DNA of 64,000 bases from the NCBI GenBank assembly GCA_025506515.1, contig CM046442.1, positions 113,872,136 to 113,936,135 of the forward strand, given 5' to 3'. Below are positions 54,282 through 63,007 of this stretch, one piece after another. Each line of letters begins with the position of its first letter. Positions within the stretch are counted from its first letter, which is position 1. Source of the DNA: Flaveria trinervia. Its lineage: Eukaryota > Streptophyta > Magnoliopsida > Asterales > Asteraceae. Below the pieces are notes generated by a model, which did not search any database, had not been told where the DNA came from, and saw only the letters and a program-made list of their open reading frames with translations. The position numbers and the translations under genes were made by a program.

Positions 54282-55110
54282 ATGGCGGACAAGTGGCCCG
54301 TCAACCCCAAGCACAACATTGTTCTCACTTAGACTCCATAACACGGAATGGTGCCGAGTTTGCAGGGATCATCACTCTCCTCGAGCGATCAAGGATCCAC
54401 AAGGCGATATCTACACCATGCATCCCTTACAGGTCTATACAACAGGCCTTCTGGGAGAATGCATTAGTTGATCAATCACGTGAGCCATACCACATAAGGA
54501 GTTCTATCTTTGGTTGGATATAGAGATCACTGCTGAAGACATTCAGCGTGTACTTGGGTTGGGAGATGATAGAGACCACTCCACCAGACTTCACCAAATG
54601 ATGGTGAGAGGGTGCTTCATGAGGATGAAGTACACTAGGGATATAAATGCAGGGGTGCTTAACAAGAGCAACCTGTGTCCCCAATACAAGTACTTAGCAC
54701 ACGTCATCCTCAAGTGCCTGGCGTCGAGAAGGGGTGGGTTCGATGACTTATCAGACCAGATTCAAAATGCCTATGTGGCACTGGTACTGAACCACCCCTT
54801 CGGTTTTTCTAGCATGATCTACTCCTACCTGATAGAGAACTTGGAGGCGAAGGGCAAAGAGGGTTTCTGCATGTACCCTAGGTTCTTACAGATGATCTTT
54901 GATGAGAAGCTACCCACACTGCCAAAGGAGAGCCACGACGCTGTGGCATTAGAGATTATGGATGATACGACGCTGGGTCGTATGAAGGTATATCAGGGAA
55001 AGCAGGTCAAGTCCCCGGTAAAGAGACTCATAGGCCATCTGGCCAAGGTGGACTACGTGGCATCGGGGAGGCGTAAATGGCGTCACGTAGACAGTGAATC
55101 GGATGTCTAG
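54282..55110 (+). pseudogene. Accessory ORF, N-terminal domain (copia D)
   Basis: Starts MADKWPVNPKHNIVLT at 54282. A missing base near 54330 and another near 54520 shift the frame. Pieces then read RNGAEFAGIITLLERSRIHK, AFWENALVDQSREPYHI, DIEITAEDIQRVLGLGDD, YKYLAHVILKCLASRRGGF, AYVALVLNHPFGFSSMIYS and GFCMYPRFLQMIFDEKLP. The layout (WP..NxKHN start, AFWENA, then MYPRFLQ) is one I recognise from an uncharacterised ORF following pol in SIRE-like elements of composite plants. No enzyme motif is visible. It ends at TAG 55108 before a Pro/Thr-rich region. Confidence 0.6.
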
Positions 55111-55384
55111 TAGCTAGGGCTACCTGAGACGACTCCGACTCCGACGACAGCGGAGATGGTGGAGATGCAGGGCCTACTCAACCGAGGGCCCCCACTGTTC
55201 ATATAACATCTCCAGCATCCACCAAAGGTGGAGCAGAGGCTTTGGGGAGCCGGGTGGTTGCCACCGACCAAGGTATTCGGAGGTTAAAGGATGCCCTGGC
55301 GAATCTAGGGAGGCTAACCCTGATCCTACGTATGTTCCCGATCAGTCCAGCAGTGTTCTAGGGGGAGCATCCACCTCGAGGGGA

Positions 55385-56218
55385 TTGAGGAAGAAAAGGA
55401 TGGCTCAGCTCCACGAGTTGAAGAAGAAGAAAAGAAGGGTGATCTTCATTACCACCACCACTACTACCACCTCTTCCACCACTCCACCCACTACTACCAT
55501 CCCATCCACCACAGTATCTACTTCATCTATACCACTCCCAATCCTCACCACTCCACCACCACCTTCATCTATACCACCCCCAATCTTCACCATTCCACCA
55601 CCACCTTCATCTATACCACCCCCAATCTTCACCACAGCCACCACCACCACCACTAGCCACCCAGCTGGACCATCATCTTACCCATCTTTCCCATCTGGAT
55701 CCTCTCTACCTCCTAGTGGGGTAGAGGAACAACTCTCAGCACTTAATTGTATGGTGCTGAAGCTGTTGGCAGCCGACGACGAGAAGATTGCCTAGATTTT
55801 TCAGCTAGTAGATCTTACTGCTGCATAATCTCAGCAGATATCTCAGTAGGCTTAGTTGATTGAGCAGCAGGCACAACAGATTGCTGCACAGAGCTCAGAG
55901 GTGTCTCAACTCCAGGAGCAACATCTCCAATCAGCCAAAAGGATAGTGGAGTTGGAGACTACCAACAAGACCATCATGTTGAGGCGCAAAGGATCTAAAG
56001 AGGAGCCTTTAAACATCAAAGAGGGAGATGGAGATGATGGTGATATTGATGACAGTGATGATGATGATGATTGTGATGAGCAAGAAGATGATACTGATGC
56101 TGGTGATGATGCTAATGATGATGTTGATGATGATGATGAGGATGCATCTGTTGTGGGTGCCACATCTGCGAGTGAAGGAGGACAAAACAAACTCAAGACC
56201 AAGGTGCCTCCACTTTAG
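55385..56218 (+). pseudogene. Accessory ORF, low-complexity middle and acidic part (copia D)
   Basis: Same accessory protein, continued. A basic start (MRKKRMAQLHELKKKKRR) is followed by a Thr/Pro-rich stretch with TTPPPPSSIPPPIFT repeats. Three CAG-to-TAG-like stops lie in a Gln-rich coiled region (55793-55856, then EQQAQQIAAQSSEVSQLQEQ). It ends in a long Asp-rich tail (about 56028-56150). Codon runs in the acidic tail (GATGAT) are slippage-prone. Probably a flexible linker rather than an enzyme. Related composite-plant frames have the same Pro/Thr, coiled and acidic succession (recollection). Confidence 0.55.
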
Positions 56219-56402
56219 CCCCGTTAGCAAAGGGGCATATGATACAAGACAAGAGTAATACTTAGTTGTTTATGTTATTTAAATCATATGTATTTGAATA
56301 TTGTATCAAATTAATGTAATGAATGTTTATATTTAATGTTGATGTTTACTGCTTTGATTGTTGACTAATGGTTGATATGTTACATGTTTTTAAATCAAGC
56401 AG
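56219..56402 (+). other. Possible second intron of the accessory transcript
   Basis: AT-rich 180 bp ending TTTTTAAATCAAGCAG|AT at 56402, a fair 3' splice site, after which the next frame is open. The donor is not clear. Confidence 0.4.
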
Positions 56403-57320
56403 ATCCAAACTTCCAGAGATGAATATGATGTTGCTCCCCTCCAACAGATCAAGACTCAGCTCACGATGATTCTTGATCTGCAGGGTATTGTCAGGAGATC
56501 AGTGAATTACACTCCTGAAGAAGGAGAGATAATTCATGATCTCACAGACGACCAACTTGCAGAAATTTTCCGACTCAATCCAGATGAGATCGTGAAAGAT
56601 GCTCCAACAGTCCAAGTTGAAAGTGACGATGAGCTTAACGACGTTGATGAGATCGAGATAGAAGATGTCACAGACCAACACTATCCAGAGTACACTGACA
56701 TTGAAGGTAATGTCGTTCCCAATCTAGGTGACAACCTTGTCAGTGAAACTTTTCAGACTCTGGATAGAATGGAAAAAGAGTCAGACAAGAAAGAAGAAAC
56801 AGCCCAAGCCTCGAAAGCTGAAGTTAATATCAGAAAGGCTGAGTGGGCTGCATGCTTTGAAGAAATACGAGCCCAACGCGGTGCTTCAACGTCAACTGCC
56901 TACACCAAGCTGTATAAAGTGAAGAAACATCAAAAGGTGTTGGACAGAATCATAGCATGGGCATATTTTGAAGATCTCAATGGTTATGTAGTTAAACTTG
57001 AGAAAGGGATTGAGTATTTCTGGTTCCCACATGACCTGAAGACTATTCCTGGATTTGAGCTAAACCAGTTAGCAAAGTTCCCTCTACGGGAGATGCCACA
57101 GGACTTCACTCCACACCTCAAATGGTAGTACTATGATTGGAGGATAGTAGAGGCAGTCATAGTTTTGAATAAGAATGGTCTTATGGAATCCATAAGGGTG
57201 TTCGACCCAATGTGGCTTACAAACTTGTTTGCAGATGATGTTTATACATTGTACAAGTGGCCATTATTCTATAACTCTCAAGATATTATACAAGCTCTGT
57301 TGGACCAAAAGAACCAATGA
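56403..57320 (+). pseudogene. Accessory ORF, C-terminal part (copia D)
   Basis: Open from the acceptor at 56403 (TSRDEYDVAPLQQIKTQLTM) to a TAG at 57126 and, in the same frame, on to TGA 57318. Contains YTPEEGEIIHDLTDDQLAEI, an acidic stretch DDELNDVDEIEIEDV, a basic helix KLYKVKKHQKVLDRIIAWAY, IEYFWFPHDLKTIPGFELN and, after the stop, DWRIVEAVIVLNKNGLMES. The TAG replaces one codon after HLKW. No catalytic motif recognised. A further piece (EITDPVKLYNF) reappears after the solo LTR at 58108, so the LTR probably split this frame. Confidence 0.55.
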
Positions 57321-57351
57321 GCCGGATCAGAAAAACCTTAAGTCCCACAGA

Positions 57352-58106
57352 TGTCACAACAACTGCTGAAGTCCACAACAGCTGAAGACAAGTGCTGAAG
57401 ACAAAGTCTGAAGACAAGTGCTGAAGACAAAGTCTGAAGACACAAGTGCTGAAGACAAAGTCTGAAGACACAAGTGCTAAAGACAAAGTCTGAAGACAAG
57501 TGCTGAAGACAAAGTCTGAAGACACAAGTGCTGAAGATAAAGTCTGAAGACACAAGTGCAGAAGACAAAGTCTAAAGATACAAGTGCTGAAGACAAAGTC
57601 TGAAGACACAAGTGCTGAAGACAAAGTCTGAAGACACAAGTGCTAAAGACAAAGTCTGAAGACAAGTGCTGAAGACCAAGTATCAGTCGTTGTCACAACA
57701 GCTGAAGAGGTCTTCTTCAGTAGAGCTTGTTCTTCAGTCGTTGTAGTTTCAGTAGTTTCGTATCAGTAGTTTTATGTTTTATACTTAGCACTCTGATATG
57801 TTCTCAGTAGTTGTGAACATTTCAGTAGTTTGTTAAGTTTTAGTTATTTTTGTAATAAATCTGCCAGATGTCACTATCCCGTGATATCAGCAGTGATTGC
57901 ACTCTATATAAGGAGTGTCAACCTAATTGTAATCTGTGAATGATTGAGCAGAAACATTTGATATTATTGAAACATTCCTTTTCACAAAAATATATTCTCT
58001 CGTTACAACCGTATTTGTTCTTAATGCATACGAATATCAAATTCTTGCTATAATTTGTCTAATTCTTGTTTTTATTCCGCTGCGTTACACTCTAATCCAT
58101 CAAACA
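57352..58106 (+). repeat. Probable solo LTR of another copia-like element
   Basis: TGTCACAACAACTGC to ATCCATCAAACA, 755 bp. Has a TATA box (CTCTATATAAGGAG near 57905), an AATAAA at 57853 and a U5-like T-rich end. Flanks ACAGA and TGAGA do not form a clean duplication. A coding frame of the accessory ORF lies on both sides. Confidence 0.5.
57365..57680 (+). repeat. GAAGAC tandem array
   Basis: Alternating units GTGCTGAAGACAA and AGTCTGAAGACAC(A), about 26-28 bp per pair, about ten pairs, lying in the U3 part of the probable solo LTR. Confidence 0.93.
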
Positions 58107-58269
58107 TGAGATCACCGATCCTGTCAAGCTCTACAATTTCAGAACATTATAAGACTATGTTTTGCTTTTGAGATACACGCCGGAGTCACTAGAGAAGAGA
58201 AGTACAAGAAGTTTGAGGAACTCATAAAGGATGTAAGACATTAGACGAAACTAGGTCCAAGGGGGAGTT
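58107..58269 (+). other. Accessory ORF tail and polypurine tract before LTR F1
   Basis: DPVKLYNF and RYTPESLEKRKYKKFEELIK frames, then CTAGGTCCAAGGGGGAGTT (58250-58268), a copia polypurine tract directly before LTR F1. Confidence 0.6.
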
Positions 58270-59005
58270 TGTAGATATATGTGTCCCTAGTTTCTGATCT
58301 TAATGTAATATCTTTGTATTGTCTTACACTTATGTAATTGTAACTGTATGGGTACTTAATGAAATACAATATGTGGTTGTGCTTAATGTTGAATATTTCA
58401 TTGGTTGGTATGTAATAACGCTTATTGACTTGACTATATAGGTTGTGGTTGTTTGAATACTATCTAAATCAATTAATGACTATGAAAGATATTCAAACTT
58501 AATCATGTGAAGTTCTCATGCGATTGGCCCATGCTAATGGACCATACACATGAACAACTTCATGCTAATGAACCAGTCGTACGAATGAACCAGGAGATTG
58601 GATCAGTCGCATGATTGAAACATGAGATTGACTCAGTCGCACGACTGAACACTCAGTCATGCGAATGGATCAACCGCATTACTCAATCGCACGACTGAAC
58701 CATGCAAATGGTCCAGTCGCACGATTGAGAAACCTTAACCTATAAATACCACTTAATTTGTGGAAAAACCAGACACTTCTAATATCTTGATACCCAGACG
58801 TACCCTAGCCCTTCAGAGACCTTTAGTAACTTGTTCCAACTTCAAATATCGTAGTAGATTTATTGCTAATCATTCTTAACGTTTAGATTCAATCTTTAAT
58901 TGATTCTATGTGCGTTCTCACTGATTGGATCAACAATCAAATAGGATTCCGCACTATTTGATTTGGTATATGCGTAAATCTGTTAGTATTCGTCAAGTAC
59001 ACGAT
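58270..59005 (+). repeat. LTR F1 (3' type) of the J/F copia family
   Basis: Starts TGTAGATATATGTG after a polypurine tract and runs through a word array (58510-58735), TATAAATA (58741) and GGATTCCGCACTATTTGAT to GTACACGAT. It lacks the last eight bases CCCTAACA and is fused to LTR F2. Related to the LTR of J. Confidence 0.85.
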
Positions 59006-59739
59006 ATGTGTCCCTTGTTTCTGATCTTAATGTAATATCTTTGTATTGTCTTACACTTAAGTAATTGTAAATGTACAGGTACTTAATGAAATACAATATG
59101 TGATTGTGCTTAATGTTGAATATTTCATTGGTTGGTATGTAATAATGCTTATTGACTTGACTATATTGGTTGTGGTTGTTTGAATACTATCTAAATCAAT
59201 TAATGACTATGAAACATATTCAAACTTAATCATGTGAAGTTCTCATGCGATTGGCCCATGCTAATGGACCATACGCATGAACAGCTTCATGCTAATGAAC
59301 CAGTCGTACGAAGGAACTAGGAGACTGGATCAGTCGCATGATTGAAACATGAGATTGACTCAATCGCACGACTAAACACTCAGTCGTGCGAATGGATCAA
59401 CCGCATGACTCAATCGCCCGACTGAACCATGCAAATGGTCTAGTCGCACGATTGAGAAACCTTAACCTATAAATACCACTTAATTCGTGGAAAAATGAGA
59501 AACTTCAAATATCTTGATACCCAGACGTACCCTAGCCATCCAGAGACCTCTAGTAACCTGTTCCAACTTTAAAGATCACAGTAGATTGATTGCTAATCAT
59601 TCTTAACGTTTAGATTCAATCTTTATTGATTCTACGTGCGTTCTCACTGATTGGATTGCCAACCAAATAGGATTCCGCACTATTTGATTTGGTATACGCA
59701 TAAATTTGTTAGTATTCGTCGAGTACACGATCCCTAACA
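59006..59739 (+). repeat. LTR F2 (5' type) of the J/F copia family
   Basis: Copy of F1 beginning at ATGTGTCCCTTG (about the first ten bases missing) and ending intact GATCCCTAACA, followed by a primer-binding site. Word array 59230-59460, TATA box at about 59468. Confidence 0.85.
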
Positions 59740-59741
59740 AG

Positions 59742-59753
59742 TGGTATCAGTGC
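59742..59753 (+). other. Primer-binding site after LTR F2
   Basis: TGGTATCAGTGC, one mismatch to the initiator-Met type, two bases after the LTR end. Confidence 0.8.
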
Positions 59754-60039
59754 TGGTTTCTGCTGGAATGATCTAACTATCATTCTAGCAACCCGAGCTC
59801 TTGATTTCTGGATCGATTTCAGGTCCTTTGATGTTAAACCCACATTGTGTTCTTCGTGTTTTGCTCAGATCTGGTTACGTGTGGTGTTTCTATTTTAAAA
59901 TTGAACTCGAAACAACGTTCCTATCACCCCTGCGAATCTTATGATGTCTATTTCGGTTCGGTTCATGTAAAAGTCATAAGATTAGGGTTTTTGCTAGTTT
60001 TGGCGGCTACAGATCCAAAAATCTGCGTGCAGAATGGTT

Positions 60040-60225
60040 CATGTGACTCGACCATGAGACTGGACCAGTCTTATGTCCAGTCGTGAGACTGGACCAGTCT
60101 TATGTCCAGTCGTGCGACTAGACCAATCTTATGTCCGTTTGTACGACTGGACCATGAGACTGGACCAGTCTTATGTCCAGTCGTGCTACTGGACCAGTCT
60201 TATGTCCAGTCGCAGGAATATATCA
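60040..60225 (+). repeat. GGACCAGTCTTATGTCCAGTC tandem array
   Basis: About five units of near 30 bp, GACTGGACCAGTCTTATGTC with CAGTCGTGAGACT or CAGTCGTGCGACT; same slot as the array at 17645-17945 in G but a different word. Confidence 0.9.
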
Positions 60226-60643
60226 TTCGTATCATTCATTCACATGAATGTGATGTTTTTCCTCCATGTCATACGAATGAAAGGTGTTCCAAAAACAAAA
60301 AAATAAAAAAAATTCTAGAACTACCTTTTGCACAGATTTAAGGATAAGCAAAGCACATTCACCCTGAGGTTCTTTTGTCAAATAAGTTCAATGGATACCC
60401 CATTATTTGTTGGACTTCCAGAATAGGTGATTGTAGTTAGAACACAAAAGTGAGGAGAGAAGATGTCAATAGTTGGTGCTGGTTTTATGGGGTAGTCAGG
60501 AGCATCTGACTACTTATGGGCCAATCATGTTATATTTATTTGCACAGAGAGGATTCTCATTCTTAGGGGGAATCCATGTATAGAGAAATTGAAGACGCAA
60601 TCAGAAAGTGATGATGTGAGCAGGTTTCTGATGATGAATCTAT

Positions 60644-60886
60644 GTGCATGCTGATTTGTTTGATATTGTCAGCTGTGGATTGGAACCTTCAACCTTTTAC
60701 CCAATACACCGTATGAAGACGCCAGGAGAGGACAATGTTTATATATTGGGATATGCTGAATATGAAGGGGAATTTCTACAATTGTTAATGTTAATCAGGT
60801 TAGACTATGTGAAGGTTGAAGCAATGGAAAACTGTTCATGTCATTATCTGGAAAAATCAATCATATGGGAAATCTTGCTGCTATGA
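60644..60886 (+). CDS. 80-codon ORF, counterpart of 17049-17291
   Basis: MHADLFDIVSCGLEPSTFYP to ILLL and TGA, same length and ends as in G, no frameshift between copies. Unrecognised. Conserved as a frame, but hand-counted changes are mostly amino-acid-changing, so constraint is not shown. Confidence 0.3.
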   Translation: MHADLFDIVSCGLEPSTFYPIHRMKTPGEDNVYILGYAEYEGEFLQLLMLIRLDYVKVEAMENCSCHYLEKSIIWEILLL

Positions 60887-61064
60887 TGGTGTTCTGCAAA
60901 GTAAACGAAAGCTATTGTGCCTAAATTCATTTTTAGGGATACTGTAGTAACCTGACGGATCGGCAACGTTGGCTAATATGGTTGTTCGTTTGATTTTATT
61001 GGAAACCATAGCAAAGATTAACTGAAGATTGTAAGAGGTGTTATCTACTATTCGCAAGCAACGT

Positions 61065-61077
61065 CCAAGGGGGAATT
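61065..61077 (+). other. Polypurine tract of D
   Basis: CCAAGGGGGAATT directly before the 3' LTR start TGTTGAAGC; identical tract in G. Confidence 0.85.
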
Positions 61078-61670
61078 TGTTGAAGCAGATATTGTCATAT
61101 ATAGTGTGTTCGTCGTTTGACGAATAGTCTAGGCTTAATGTATTACACCTGATATGTTGTAAACAGATGAAACTGGGTCATTCGCAGGAGCATATACGAA
61201 TGAGACTCAGTCGTATGACTGTGCCATGCTAATGGACTAGTCGTGCGACTGACAAATATGATTGGGGCATTCATAAGACTGAACCATAAGAATGGTCCAG
61301 TCGTACGACTAAACCATATGCATGGTCCAGTCGTACGATTGAACCATACGCATGGTCCAATGCACGAATGGGCCCAGTCGCATCTAATATGGGCTAAGGC
61401 CTATATATACCAGTTTCAATGTGTAGAGAGATAAGGATTTTGCGAGGAGTTTACCCGGAGCCTAGGTGCTACCGGATGAGAGGGGAGATCATGCTCAATC
61501 TCCCCTTGTCAAGGGTCTTGATTCTTATGTTGTAACGAGCTTGTAATTGTTAGGTTTTATCAATGAAACCAATTTTTGATAGTTCGTGTTATAGATTTGG
61601 CTTTTGGTTTTGGTTGTTTATCCTTCCGTCAAGAACATGCTAGGATGTCTACTGATCCAGTGACTTCACA
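61078..61670 (+). repeat. 3' LTR of composite D
   Basis: 593 bp, TGTTGAAGCAGATATTG to GTGACTTCACA. It aligns with 28354-28935 throughout but with many substitutions. Word array 61195-61390, TATA box at about 61402. Confidence 0.92.
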
Positions 61671-61675
61671 AAGTT
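61671..61675. repeat. Target-site duplication AAGTT, right copy (composite D)
   Basis: One mismatch to AAGCT at 28349-28353. Gag of C resumes here. Confidence 0.75.
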
Positions 61676-62462
61676 GTTCTTGATATCAGCGAGTGTCGGG
61701 AAGACTAGAAAGTAAAGTTTGCTCCCCACTCGTTTGCGGACTTGGCTTTGTGTTGGTGTTGACAATATTGTCCAAGCCGAGGGTAGTCGGGCAATTGGGA
61801 GAATGTGGTGGTCTGAGTTGACGAAGCTGGTAATTGAGGATTTTTGTCCTCATCGGGAGATGGATAAGGTGGAAAGGGAGTTCCTGCAGCTGGAGGCGGG
61901 AATGATGACACATCAGCAATACACCATGAAGTTTAATGAGATGGCAAGGCTAGTGCCGGATCAGGTGACACCTCTGCCACGAAATATTAAACAGTATATA
62001 CAGGGCTTGCCGGCGGATGTCCGTAGGCACATGATCGCTGCCCGGCCGAGCACGATTAGGTCGGCGGTTGATTTAGCAGGGACGTTATATGATGAGAGAA
62101 CTGTGGTGGTGGCTGAAGGCACCAAGAAAGGTGGTGGTGACCGAAATAGAATGGGAAAAATTTTGGTTGGGGTGGTGCCTCGACGAGTAACAAGAAGGCA
62201 CAGGTGGATGACCGCCGTGTGGTCACACCTGGGGCGGGGTCGAAGAGATGTGGTAAATGCAGAAAGGAGCATTTAGGAGAATGCAAATGGGGGTCAAACA
62301 TCTGCTTTAAGTGTGGGAAGCTTGGTCATATGGCTAGGGATTGTGGGGTTGGAAGATGTTATAATTGTGGGGAGACCGGTCACATGAGCAGGGACTGTAA
62401 AAGCCAAGGGCCGAAGGTTCAGGAGTGAAGAAGGAAGGAGGAGAAGGGCAGAGGACGAGTTC
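61671..62462 (+). pseudogene. gag of element C, C-terminal part
   Basis: Continues gag from 28353 (SECREDxKVKFA pattern). TAG at 61706 (CAG in B). Gag core DNIVQAEGSRAIGRMWWSEL and EFLQLEAGMMTHQQYTMKF, LPADVRRHMIAARPSTIRS. Two intact CCHC knuckles CFKCGKLGHMARDC and CYNCGETGHMSRDC at 62304-62398. A one-base change near 62150 shifts the frame before the knuckles. Confidence 0.9.
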
Positions 62463-62481
62463 CAAAGCATTCATGATGACG

Positions 62482-63006
62482 TAGGAGAAGGCTAGGACGG
62501 ACCCTGATGTTGTTTCAGGAATGTTTCTAGTAAAACAAACTTTAGCCTCTATGTTATTCGATTCTAGTAGTAGAAATAGTTTTATTTCTGCTGCTTTCTG
62601 TGCTAAACTGCATGTTAGTAGTAGGAGTGTAGATGCGCACATTGATGTAGAAACTGTCATAGGTAAGTCTACCAAGATTTCGGAGATGATAGAAGGTTGT
62701 GATGTGGAACTAGAAGGTCAGAAGTTTCCTGTTAGACCCTTTATGATTACCTTAGGTGGGTTTGACGTAGTACTTGGGATAGATGGTTGGCGGATTACGA
62801 GGTGAACATTGTTTGTCGCAAGAAGATGATTCAGTTAACAGGGCCTGAGGGAGTATGGTGACGGTTTATGGTGATTGAGTCACTACTATTCCGAAGGTGA
62901 TTTCAATGGCGATGGTGGCAAAATTCATAAGGCGTGGATGCAATGTCTACTTGGCCTATGTTAAGGATGTGGATACACCAACACCATAACTGTCCGATGT
63001 ACCTGT
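62482..63006 (+). pseudogene. protease of element C
   Basis: MFLVKQTLASMLFDSSSRNS: the active-site triad, normally DSG, reads DSS, so it is inactive. Then CDVELEGQKFPVRPF and GFDVVLGI with a frameshift before the expected DWL. Stops at 62482 (CAG to TAG), 62876 (CGA to TGA) and 62986 (CAA to TAA) are judged against A or B. Confidence 0.88.
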
Positions 63007-63007
63007 T

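Larger units (their letters stand above)
59754..61064 (+). other. G-like leader and 3' region inside D
   Basis: The leader (59754-60030, TGCTGGAATGATCTAACTATC on) and 3' region (60310-61064) match the interior of element G, minus strand. Between them is a different tandem array (60040-60225). No gag or pol. It carries the polypurine tract for the D 3' LTR. Confidence 0.85.
28354..61670 (+). mobile_element. Ty1/copia composite element D, about 33 kb with nested insertions
   Basis: Bounded by LTRs 28354-28935 and 61078-61670 with a near-matching 5-bp duplication. Domain order gag, protease, integrase, RT, RNase H is copia-type. The long gag with coiled region and two zinc knuckles, plus extra ORFs after pol, resembles the SIRE lineage (inference). 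It contains inserted gypsy E, a tandem duplication of RT-RNase H, a probable solo LTR, and a head-to-tail pair of LTRs of another copia family followed by a G-like leader and 3' region. It is a mosaic rather than one clean element. Confidence 0.85.

Noticed and set aside
55405..56230. Gly/Val-rich and Ser-rich frames on the minus strand
   Set aside because: Complement of the Thr/Pro-rich and Asp-rich stretches of the plus-strand accessory ORF.
57286..57665. Repetitive minus-strand frames with SSALVSSDFVFSTC-like repeats
   Set aside because: Translation of the GAAGAC tandem array; no independent evidence for a protein.
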